Shown here one piece after another: positions 1-10,608 of a stretch of 64,000 nucleotides of DNA; position 1 is the first letter of the stretch, and the number at the start of each line of letters is the position of its first letter. The DNA comes from Phalacrocorax aristotelis. Taxonomy: Eukaryota > Chordata > Aves > Suliformes > Phalacrocoracidae. The notes beneath the pieces are model-generated. The model was not told where the DNA came from. It did not search any database and saw nothing but the letters and a program-made list of their open reading frames with translations. The stretch covers positions 11,294,501 to 11,358,500 of the forward strand of contig NC_134281.1 of NCBI RefSeq assembly GCF_949628215.1, read 5' to 3'. The translations under genes were made by a program, and so were the position numbers.

Positions 1-209
1 GTTCCTGCCCTCCCCGGCTCTACTCGCTTCTTCTTTTACACTGCACTCATATCGGCCCTGCCTGCTGGCTGTAGCTGTGCCAGCTGCCAGCAGGGCATTG
101 CCTCTGAAGGAAAGGTTTTATGCCTGCCTGGATCAGCCCTGTGTCTAGCCCAGAGCTGTGCCAAGCCCCGCTAGAGAAACACCTGCAGCAGTCACTCCAT
201 TCCCTGTAC

Positions 210-3200
210 CTGGTAGTTTCACTACACAGTCTGTGTCAGTGAAAGCAGCATCCACATCCTCCACCTTCAGAGCTCCACTGCCCAAGTTCAGCTTGACAAT
301 GATCTCATCAGCATTCTGCTTCCAGTCCAGCAGCAGCTCTAGGAAGACGGCAAGAAGTGTCACCCAGTCGCTGGGGCATGAGCCTGCAGTGCCCACTCCT
401 TGGCTGGGGACCACGAGCCTGAACACACACTCTGTTCAAGGAGGTCAATGCAGGGGACGCAGACCATGCCAATTAAATGGGAAGCTCACAACCGGCTCTC
501 ATCAGACAGGCCACAAACAAGAGCATGAACAAGAACATGACAGGTGGGAACTGGAAAGATCAGAAAGGCAGTGCTCTCTCAGCCTCATCACGTGCAGCAG
601 CAGTGGCCAGGAAGAAGGGGCAGCTCCTGCCAACTACAGAGCAATTGCTGCTTTCCCAGGGAACAAGAGAGCCACAGAATTACTCTGGGGTATTTGAGTG
701 GACTCCAACCACAATTAGAAATTGCCACTTCCCCTTTGCATATGCAGACCCAAGCAGCCCAGCTGCAATCACCGAAGCACCATACTCCTGCCAGGTGAGC
801 ACTGCTAATGCAGCTGAAACATGGGCAGGCCTGCCAGCCAGGCAAGAAAGCTGCACCCAGGGAGAAAACAGTGCAGCAGCGTCACTCAGCTGCAGGCAGA
901 GCATTCATCAGGTGCCTGCCAGGCTCCACGTCTGGCCCTGTGGTGTCCTGAAGTCTTCAAGGCAAAAAGGTGATTCCAGTCACTTTCATTTCAATCAGGT
1001 TTGTTCTACCCCCTGTGGCACGAGGATTTCCTACTCTGTCCTCAAAGCAGGCCTGGACCAAGGCAGAAACCAGCCAACTGCGCCTACTGGGTGACATGGC
1101 TTGGGATTTTCCCAGCCCAGCATGGCTCCCTGCTCAGAAACAAGCAGGACAGATGCCAGTGACAAGGTGTCCCGGGGTTGTGCTCAGTGACACTGTGACA
1201 CCTGAGTCGGAAGCAGCCTGCCACATGCAGGCAGCCCTTCCCAGCCATGTACACCCTTCTCCACACCCGGCAAGACCACATCCTGTTAAGACAAACGCTG
1301 TGGCAAGGAGCGCTCAGGTTAGTTCTGCTCAATGCCAGAGCATGGGGCAATGACAAGGTGACAGTTTCAGATCCCTCGGTAAGGACACTCGATGGCCATG
1401 CACTGACAGCTGGCACACACCTCGACTTACCCTCCTCTGAGTCCTTCTCCTGGGTAGTCTCAGCCTGCCCGAGCTCAGGGCGAGACACTGGTGGGCAGAG
1501 AAGCAGAGCACGGGCCGGTCTGTCATTCTGTCACCTCAGAGCATGGGCCGGCATCCTGATGCCCAAAATTTCACACACCACCTCCCTCTCCACTGAACAT
1601 CTGTCCAGGCCTTTCATCCTGCATGTGCTGCTCATTTCCCTCCTCTGCTTCCTCACACCTCTCCCCTCCCTAGAGCCCTGCCTGCACCACCACAGCAAGT
1701 CAGCCCCCAGGACAGCTGCTCTGGGCCACGCCACCACATCCCAGTCTAACCAGCGCCACAGTGGGAGCAACACAACATTACTGCATCGCACAGAAAGCGC
1801 TGCTTTGTAGCAAGCCTCAGTGTGGAGCTTGTGGTAACCAGGCTGTGTGCCCCTGATCAGTGCACCAGGCCCTCAGCCGAACAGAGGAGTCCTGCCTTGA
1901 TCTGACAGGGAGAACCTGATGTTTGGGCGTGCTCAGACCAATTCTGGTGTAACGAGAGAATCACGCGGCCCAGCTGCACTTTCACATTCTCATTCCTGCA
2001 CAAGCTGCCAACATTCACGGCCAAAATCTCCTCCTAGATCAGGCTGGGGAACCAAACTGACCTGACACCTAATCCCCACTCCCCACAAGATTACCTCTGA
2101 CAGCCAGAAGTGTGTCAGGGCCTGCTCCATCCCCACAGGGCAGTGAGCTCTGCCAGGCAAGGGGCTCAAAGCAACAGCACGTTGTCCTGGAGCAGACAAC
2201 CAGTGGCAACAGGAGCTGTGGTCTCCACTCCAGCATGCTCAGAGGGCTGTCACTGCCTCCCTTGGCTACAAACCAGTAGGAAACCCCTGCTGACAACCAC
2301 AGCAACTGGCGCAAAGGTGCCGGTGGAGCTGGCAGTGTGAGAAGCACCACAGCGGCACTGCCTGGAGGATCTATAGCCTGCTCCAGTCCCTCATCACCCC
2401 TGCATAGAGGGGACAGAGGCAGCATGGTCACACTGCAGCCCCCAGGAAGGCAGGATCCCTCATCAGAAGGTCTGGAAGGTAAGGCCTTTCTGGAGAGGTA
2501 CAGCACACCTCCTATGCGAGAGAAGGTGCTACACTGCGCCCTCTGCACAGTTCCACATCAGGGACTGCAGCCAGCCGCTCCAGCACAGACCTCAGCAAGC
2601 ACCCGTTTACCTTGCCCTACAAAACACCCTGCGATTTAGAGGTTACAACAGTCATAACAGAGCAGGCACAGAAATCAAGCAATTTTCCAAGGCCGCAGGA
2701 ACTCTTGCCTGCATCCTGCCTGCAGGCATGCCCTGCCCCACACTGGAGCCCGCACGTGAAGCATCCTTTTCGTCATTGGATATACAGCAGCTACAGAGGG
2801 AATTAGTTCACAGCAGCTATTCCACTTTAGCCACACCTTGCCCTGACATGGATGCTAACGCACCAGCCCCACCCACAGGTAGGTGCTATCAGCACCCAGG
2901 CGCTTCCTCACAGCACCCAGTCCCTGCAAACTGCTGGGGAAGCAGTACCACCTCCAGCTGCAAGAATGCTCGCAGGCATCAGTCCCACTGCCTCCGGATC
3001 GGGGTGGCTCAGACCCAGCCAAAAGCAGAGTCTGGAAACGACCACCAAGGCCATCTCCAGGCTTCAGCTAACGAAGCCGCAGGTCCAACCTTCCTCACAT
3101 AGCTGGGGCTAACTAATGCCTGAAGGAAGGACATTACAGGTCCAGGGAGGACACTGTGCCAAAGAAGATCCCCCATCACACAGGTTACCATCAGCTGTAG

Positions 3201-3421
3201 GAAGCGATTAGTTAAATCTGCTTATCCTGCAGCAGATGGCTGTGAGGCTCCCACCCTGCAGGACTTAGAAACCACAGGCCTGCTCACTGTGGCACTGCCA
3301 AGCAGCTCTCACCTTCCTTGCTCTCCTGGTTGGCTCGATCCTTCTGCTTCTTCTTGTTGGTGGCATCATCCAAGCCCCGAGACACTCTCCTCTGGCCAGG
3401 GGCATTGGTGCTGCTGGACAT
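210..3421 (-). CDS. USP19: USP19 5' part (deubiquitinase, N-terminus and start of first CS domain); partial, runs off the left edge
   Basis: USP19 is a ubiquitin-specific protease with N-terminal CS (p23-like) domains, implicated in ER-associated degradation and muscle protein turnover. Two coding exons are visible. Exon 3313-3421 starts at ATG 3421-3419 and encodes a 36-residue Lys/Gln-rich N-terminus (contains NKKKQKDRANQESKE), closely matching the mammalian start. Exon 210-338 encodes LLLDWKQNADEIIVKL and later EDVDAAFTDTDCVVKL, the first strands of the CS domain. The first ends in phase 1 and the second begins in phase 1, so they can join directly; mammals have extra alternative exons in between. 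Donors and acceptors are canonical. Nothing coding is seen in 1-209, so the next exon lies outside the window. The catalytic domain is not in this window. In human the gene also lies just 3' of LAMB2 on the same strand. Confidence 0.88.
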
Positions 3422-3523
3422 TTTCAGCCGTTTGGAGGACACAAACGGCCCGCCGGGGTCGGTAATGGAGTCTGGGTCAGGGGTGCGACGTTTTCTTCCT
3501 GGCCCAGCTATCTTGGCGACTCT
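3422..3523 (-). other. USP19: USP19 5'UTR or alternative in-frame N-terminal extension
   Basis: The exon carrying the USP19 start codon appears to begin at 3523, after an acceptor-like CCACAG. The 102 bases between there and ATG 3421 are open in the same frame and would encode a hydrophilic segment including GRKRRTPDPDSITDPGGPF. They could be plain 5'UTR, or coding if an upstream in-frame start exists in another first exon. I see no such start, so UTR is the default. Confidence 0.45.
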
Positions 3524-6500
3524 CTGTGGTCAAACTCTCTGGCAAGTAACTAGTGGCCTAAAGAGAGGAGAGAGCAAGTGTGGCAGGAGGAGCAGGTGGA
3601 GAAGGCCCAACAGTATCAGGATCTGCTCTCTGCCCCAGCGCTGGGCCCTCCCAGGGCCAGTGCCCTCACACAATCTGCACTGTAGCATTTACAGGAAGCC
3701 CCACACGGCATTCGGTGAAGAAACCTACCTCATCACAGCTGTTACAATGCTTACTGCCAAAAGCATGGCCTTGTCAGAGCTCCCAAGATACAACCGGGGT
3801 TCTTCTGTATGTGGCACACATTAAAAACCTGGAAAGCAATTGTCATGCTCATGGTTCCCACTACAGCAACACTGGCCTGGAGGAGCTGCCAGCGCTAACA
3901 ACAACCGGAGGCAGAGCCGAAGGCGAGGACATGGGGAGGCCCTGATCCACAAAATTGAGCCTCCAGGGCCAACAAGGGCAGCTTGCATCATGGCTCAGGG
4001 CAGCAGCTATTTCAGTCAAACAGTGCCCCATGTAAGAGGGCGGGAATGGGAGCAAGTAACTCCCTAAGAAGGAAGAAAGGGGAGAAGCGGGAGCAGGCCC
4101 AGGACAGTCTCCCGTGACGGATAAGAGCGGAGCTCCCTGGCAAGAGGAGAGTTCCTCCCCCTCCACCCACCAGCTGGGAGCTTAACCAGCACAACTGCAC
4201 CTTGCATATTCATATCCTCTCTGGTTTACAGACAGCGCCAGCAGGACCTAGCCTGGAAACAGGACACCTCTGGTCTGCATGCCCCAGGGAGAGGGCAGGG
4301 CAGGCAGGGCGCTCACCCCTGTCCCCTTAGACATGCCCTCCCAGGCAGAGCCAGCTCCTCTATGGGGCTTGGGAGCTGCCAGCCCAAGAGCTGGTCTCAG
4401 TTTCACTGTCCGGTTTCGCTCCTGGGTGTTCACGGCTGCTATAGAGGAGAGCCAGAACAACCTGCTGAAAATTGTCCGGCTCGAGGTGCCTCTGCAGAGG
4501 CTGTGAAAGCTGAGAGCTGGGAAAGCTTCCTCCCTCGCTACCCGGGCTGCATGCCCTGACCCTGGTAGTGCTTGCCCATCTGCAGGGTTTTGCTGGGGGG
4601 AAGTGGGCCTAGCCACAGGGGTCCTGTCCACCCCCAGGTGCTGGCAGCCTGCAGCAGCTCCCACTGCACTGATTCACAACTCATCCCATGGCTCTGCTCC
4701 TGTCTGAGGACACAGAGCTGAGCCCAACAGCACCTTGGTTTAGCTCAGCTCCACAAAGCCTGCCACCTTCAGCAGGAGGCAAGCTGTGCCCCCAGGGATG
4801 CCCCATCCTGCCCCCACCCATGTACCAAGCACAGACCCCACAGCTCTGCTCAGGCACAGCTGGGAGCAGAGACAGCTCCAAGGGAACCTCTCAGGCAGAG
4901 GGAGCATGCTGGCACCTCCGTGTCTGGCACACCGAGCGTTTGTGTTCTACAAGTATGCAGGGCAACAAGTAGCCACAAATATAGAGTCGTAGCCACAAGC
5001 TACAAGGGACCCCAGAGAGCAAAGTGGTCCTGCCTGCCCTCAGCTCTGGCACAGCCCCACGACAGGCGCTGTACCCAAACCGTTTCTCTTCAGGCCAACA
5101 CACCCTTGTAACCAAGAGCCACTGAAGCCAAGCAAAAAGCTCAAACGCTGAGGCCAGCCTGGCTGCCTGGCACAGGCAACTCCTGCCACCCATGGCAGAG
5201 GGACCCAAAATGAGATGGAGACAGGGACACTGAGCAGGGCCCGGCATCAGCCCTGGAGAGCCTGAAAGAGTGTGGGAGGAGCACAGTGCCATCCCCCAGC
5301 TGCTAGGTACAGGGAGCCTCCCCAGGACGCAGCAGCACCTCTGGCTGAGGAGGGAATCGGAAGAGCCCCTTGCAGTGGCAAATGTGGTTGTGGTTTACAA
5401 GGCTGCGCCTCTGATGCCGGCAGGCCACTGCTGCCAGCCACACACCACTCCTCAGCTCCAGTCCCCACTGATACCAAAACAGATCGGCTACAGGTGCTTC
5501 CTGGCACTGTGAAAGCTAACCTGGGCTTGCAAACACAAGGAAGTGTGGTTTTTTTGCTGAATTTCTTTTGTCCCTAGGGTGAAAAACCCGTGAGAAGTGG
5601 GAGATGAGAAGCAGCAACTACTTCGTGCAGGGCCAGGCTAGGCTCCATCACCTCCTTCCTGCCCCTCCAAAGGAGTGGCACATGGTAACAGCGGGAAGGG
5701 TGACAGCAAGCTCTGAAAGGGGTCCTGGAGGGCTGAGAAAGGATCACCATCCTTCCAAGAAGGGGTGAGGGGGAGAGCCAGGGTTGTGCGTCTGCTGTCA
5801 CTCCTCCAGGAAAAGTCTGCTGCTCTCATGCCTCACTGAGGGCTTGGCTCCCTCGGGCACTTTGCCGACGGTTATTTCTAACAGCAGACAGGAGCTGAGC
5901 GGGGCTGGGGCTCTGCCCAGTTCCAGCTGCCAGACTGATGCCAGCCCGAGGCCACTGCAGGCACCGTGCCGTTTCACAGGAGTGCAGACAAAGCACAGGT
6001 TATTCTCATTCATCTGTTCTAACCCCCAAGACTTTCTGCCTCTCTGCCATCAGGAAACGCACAGCCAGGCAGGACATTCAGCCCTGAGGTGTGCAGGGGC
6101 ACAGAGGTTTCGGCACCGCTAAAGGCAGCACTGTAGGGTCAGCTGCACAGGAGAACTGGTGAAAGGCTGCTCTGGCTGGATGCCAGGTGTACCTCCAAGG
6201 AGCACCTGATGGGCTAGGCACTCATACAAAGCCTTACTCAATCCTCCTCTGAGCTGGAAGAGCCTGGCCTCGCTGCTGAGGACCTGCCTCCTTGCCCTGT
6301 GTTCTCCCAGCCTCTGTGCCAGTGCAAGCACCCACGTGGCTGCAGCGCATACTGGACCAAGATGTCAAACAGAGTGAAACTACTTTCTGCTGAGTTTACC
6401 TTACCCTAAAGCAGTTCCCCAATCTAGTTCATGCTGGGGCTACACAAACCCTTTCACTGGTGAGAAGAAAGGGAGGACTCGGGAATGGGAAGCAAGGGGC

Positions 6501-7346
6501 TGGGGAGAAGGGCTGTCCCTTCCCACAGCAGTGCCAGACCAGGCTAGTGTAAATGCTCATGGAACAACAGCAGAAGGTGGACAACAATTTGACCCCCGTG
6601 TTCAAGACATGTTTAGCACTTGGCAGGAGGAGGCCCCCTGGTTCTCGTCTGCAGCTCCCCAGGCCTTTACCGGGGTAGCTATGAAGACAGCTGGCCACCC
6701 CCCGCCTCACCCTTCCTTTTGGCTCCTCCATGTCTCGAACGCAGCTGACAGAAATGCCTCCCTTGCATGCATGGGTGCTTTTGTCACCTTCTGCTCCTCG
6801 TTCTCCCCAGGGAATCAGAACCCTCAAGGCTCGAGCTCGTCCCTTCGCTTTCCCGGTGCACCTGACAGGCGGCTGCACCGGGACAAGCGCAGAGCCGCTT
6901 GGGGCAGACGCCATCCAGCGCTGCCACGCATGACGCTCCCACCTCGCGTGGAGCTCTCCGTGACAGCAGCGGGCTCTTACGGCTGTGCTACGCGGGGAGC
7001 CCGGCGGGCCCCGCTCCCCCCGGGCCCTGACAAGCCTCCGGAGAAGATGAGCCCGACCGGGGAGCAGCCAGCGGCGGGCCCGCGGCCTCCCCCACGCTGC
7101 TGCCGGGCCGCAGCGCTTGGGGAGGGGAGAGCAACAGGGCTCCTGCCCTGCCGCCCGAGGTCCCCGGCCTGAGGCTGCCGAGCTCGGCCCGGTTCACCGC
7201 CCCCGGGCCCCTCGCCTCACGGCGCCATCCGCTGCTCGCCCCCGCCGCACCCCGGCCTCCCGCCGCCCCCGGGCCCTGCCCGCCGCCGCGCCCCACCCCG
7301 CCGGGCCCCGCCGCCTGGTGCCGGTGCCGGCCCGCCCCGCACTCAC

Positions 7347-7425
7347 GGCCCCGCCCGCCGCTCCGGTCTGTTTTGTTTCGAGCCGAAGTTCCGAGCGGGC
7401 CGACACAGGAGAGAGGCCCAAGCCC
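7347..7425 (-). other. USP19: USP19 non-coding first exon (CpG island)
   Basis: On the minus strand a GC-rich segment ends in a good donor (CGGGGCC then GTGAGT, GT at 7346-7345). It sits at the upstream end of the CpG-rich block about 6900-7430 and lacks an in-frame start that reads into the coding exon. The 5' end is not defined by sequence. The roughly 3.8 kb between this exon and 3523 is intron in which I see no supported exon. Confidence 0.5.
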
Positions 7426-7660
7426 GTGACGCACTTCCGGAAGCCGGCGGACGAGCCCACGTGACGCGAGAGAACAATCATGTGACGGGAAGACAAGTCC
7501 AACCTACTGGCTCCTTCCCGCCCTCTCCCGGCCCGCCGGCGCCATGGTAACGACGCCCGCCGTGACGTCATCACGGCCCTTCAGGGACGTCCCGCCCCTA
7601 AGGGCGGGCAAGGGCGCGACCTGGCGCTGGGTTGCCATGGCAACGGGCCGCAGTGGGTGT
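7426..7660. promoter_or_regulatory. USP19 promoter region with ETS, E-box, M-box, CRE and X-box motifs
   Basis: Motifs visible: palindromic ETS site CTTCCGGAAG at 7434-7443; E-box CACGTG at 7458-7463; TCATGTGA at 7478-7485; GCCATGGTAAC at 7541-7551; perfect CRE TGACGTCA at 7563-7570; perfect palindromic RFX X-box GTTGCCATGGCAAC at 7631-7644. The block lies between the USP19 first exon and the 3' end of LAMB2, so USP19 is the expected target. Binding is inferred from motif only. Confidence 0.55.
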
Positions 7661-7960
7661 TCCAGGCTGGGCGTCCGCCGCCGGGCCCACCCTGGCTCCG
7701 CGCCACGCTGCCGGTCCCGCAGTGCGGCCCCTGCAGCATCCCCCGGCCCCGCCACCGGCCCCACCGGCTGTCTCACAGCCCCGCCACCGGCCACTGACCC
7801 TGCCGACTGACCCCCAGCCCCACTGTCCTACACCCAGGGGCTGGCAGGGGCAGGCAGCAAGTGCATCCCACACCGGGGGCTCATGGAGGCTGCTGTGGGG
7901 CCACCCGGGCGGACACGGGGGCCCACGGCACAGGGCAGAGGTGAGGCAATTTTGCTCTGT
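7661..7960. other. Intergenic spacer between LAMB2 3' end and USP19 promoter
   Basis: GC-rich spacer. It contains no supported exon; the open frames here are GC-driven and lack splice or family support. Confidence 0.5.
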
Positions 7961-7963
7961 AAC

Positions 7964-7969
7964 TTTATT
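7964..7969 (-). terminator. LAMB2: LAMB2 poly(A) signal AATAAA
   Basis: TTTATT on the plus strand, AATAAA on the minus strand, 113 bp past the LAMB2 stop codon. It implies a short 3'UTR of about 130-140 bp. Confidence 0.8.
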
Positions 7970-8081
7970 CACACAGGGGGGTGTCCCGCAGGCCCCACCC
8001 TGCCCACAGCTCCGGGGGCAGGCAGAGGCTGGGTGGGAGAGGCTGGGGGGCTGGGGTGGGGAGTGCAAGCCCCTCCAGGGA

Positions 8082-10608
8082 TCACTGGCAGGTGTTGTAG
8101 ATCTGGACCTGCTGGTTGATGGTGGCTAGCACCTCCCTCATTCTGGCCTCCAGCCCGCCCAGCTGGGCTGCCTTGGCGTCCAGCACTCGCTCATTGCGCT
8201 CGTACGCCTCCTCCAGCACTGCAGGGACAGAGGGTACATGGGTCAGCACAAGCCCCCACCACCACCACCCCCTGACCCACCATCCTAGCCTCACCTCGCA
8301 GCCGCTGCAGCTTGCCCTGAGCATCCTGCAGCAGCCTGGCAGCCTTGTCCCGCAGCTGCTGTGCCCGGTTGCCCGCCTGCTGTGCACCCTGTGCCCGGTG
8401 CTGCACTAGCTCCTGTGCCGTCCGGTACTGGTCCCGCAGCAGCCCCTCCAGCACCTGCTGGGCAGCGGGGCTGGTCAGTAGGACCACCAAGGAACCCCGA
8501 CCAGCATCTCTTGTCCCCCGCATCCCCTGCTGACCCACCTGCTTGGCCTCGCCAGCTCGGTCCCGTGCAGCACCAGCTGCCTCCTGGGCACGTGTGGCTG
8601 CCAGGCTGTTGTTGGCACGTTTCACCTTCAGGGCGTCCGTCTGTCCCTCCAGGAGTCCAATCCTCCCCATGGCACCTGCTAGTCGCTGCTCTGTGCTCAC
8701 CATCTGGTCCTGCATCTGGGTACCAGTGGCACAGGGGGACAGGCACAGTCAGGGTTTCCGCACAGTGGGGACAGGGCCCTGCCCATCTCTGTGGGGCAGA
8801 GGCCGCGGGGATGGGGCCCCTACCATGCCAAGGGCTCTCTCGCTGTGCTGGATGTCACCGGTGGCATGGTGCAGCGCCTTCTCGGCCATGCCCTGGGCTT
8901 GCCGCGCCTCCTCCAGTGCCTGCTGCACTGCCTCAGCTGTGCCCCGCATCCCCTCTGCCCGTGACCTGTGGCCAGGGCAGCATGGCCTCAGCACCAGCCC
9001 AGGCTGGGGGTCCATGGAGGGGCCACATCCCCATGGCCCCAGGCTCACCTGGCCCGCTGGGCGTCCTGCAGTAGCTGCCCGACCTGGCGCACATCACCAG
9101 CCGTCTGCTCCAGGATGGCATCCACGCTGGCCAGGCTGCGCACCCGTGCCTTGATCTCCTCGGCCAGGTGGTGGATCTGGGCCGGCGCAGCAGGGAGCGA
9201 CAGCTCCAGCACCCGGCTGGCCACTACCTCGATGCTCTCGGGGTCAGCCCCCTCCTCTGTGGGTGGGAGCCATCAGTGTCCCCCACCATGGCACCCCAGG
9301 GAGGAAGGGGGCAGGCAGACCAGGGGGTGGTGGACAGCTAGGGGGAAGCCATGGGGACAGAGCGTGGGGCAGGGGACAGTTCGGGGGCACGGGATGGTCA
9401 GGGGAGAGCAGGGACCGTGCAACACAGTGTGGGGCAGGGGCAGTGTGATGCAGTGCCAGGGTGGTGCAGTGCTGTGGCGTTACAGCCCACATGCAGCATG
9501 GGGACCATGCAGTGTGGCGCAGTGCAGGGTCGGTGCAGTGTGGTGCAGGTGCGGTGCAGGTGCAGAGTCACACAGTGCCAGGCAGGGGTGGCGAGCCCCC
9601 CTGGCACGCTGGCACTCACGGCTCAGGAAGGCCTTGACATGACTGATGAGCTCCCGCAGCTCCTTGTTAGAGCTCTCCACGCGGGCCCTGGTCTGGTTCG
9701 CCTTCTCCAGGGCTGCCTGTGCCTGCATTCGGGCCTCATCCGCTTTCCCCTTGGCCTCGGCCACCTGGGCAGGGGCAGAGACCCTCAGAACTGGCCATGC
9801 CGCATGCTCCCACCAGTGCCTGTGTGCCACATACCCTGTGGGAGAGCTGGGCCACATCACTGGCAGCCCGCCGCAGCTCCTCCTGGGCATGGTGTGCCCG
9901 GTCCAGCGCGCTGTCAGCTGTGGACACAGCTCCGCTGCAGCTCAGACCCCCACAGCGCCGTGTCCCATCCTCGTCCCGGCATCCAGCTCCCCCGCAGGGG
10001 CTCTCGGCGCAGGGCACATCACCAGCTGCACCGCACACCTGCAAGGCAGTGCAGGCTCAGGGAAGCTCCAGGCACCATCCCCCCAGTCCCCTCCCCACAT
10101 CCCACCTTCTCATTGAGTGGGTGCAGATTCAGCACCCGTGCCCTCGCCGCCAGGTCCATCAGCACCCGCCGGCTGGCTGCATTTTGGCGGTTGAAGTTGT
10201 CCCGCCGGCTGGCCAGGAGCTGCTCGGTGCGTCGCCGGGTGGCTGCCGCGGTGCTGACAGGGCTGGGTATGGCACGGGTGGAGGCATCTGCCCGGTGCTC
10301 TGCCTCCCGCGACTCCCCAAGGGACTGGCGGATGCTGTCATAGGCACCTGGGGGCAGCAGCAGCACCATCAGACCCACGACCATGGCCCTGCCACGCCGG
10401 CTCAGCTCTGTGGTGTGGCTCACCCAGGAAATTGGAGGTCTTGAGGGCATGCAGCTGCTGCTCCAGGTCCTGCAGGCTGTGGTTAAAGGCACGGGCACCC
10501 CGGTCCACTGCGCTCAGCATGTGGCTGGCGTTGAAGTTCGCATCCTGGGTGGCCGTCAGCTCCCCCTCCAGCCGCGTCAGTCTCTCTGTCGCTTCCTCGA
10601 TCTGCCGC
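8082..10608 (-). other. LAMB2: LAMB2 coiled coil, beta knob and C-terminus exons
   Basis: Coding exons 25-33: 10424-10608, 10106-10347, 9835-10038, 9620-9764, 9049-9256, 8824-8965, 8539-8715, 8295-8457, 8082-8218 (stop TGA at 8084-8082). Heptad-rich sequence for alpha/gamma chain assembly. Exon 27 (9835-10038) encodes the six-Cys beta knob ([20 protein letters not shown]) at about residues 1389-1456. The penultimate residue is the Cys that bonds the gamma chain. Confidence 0.93.
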
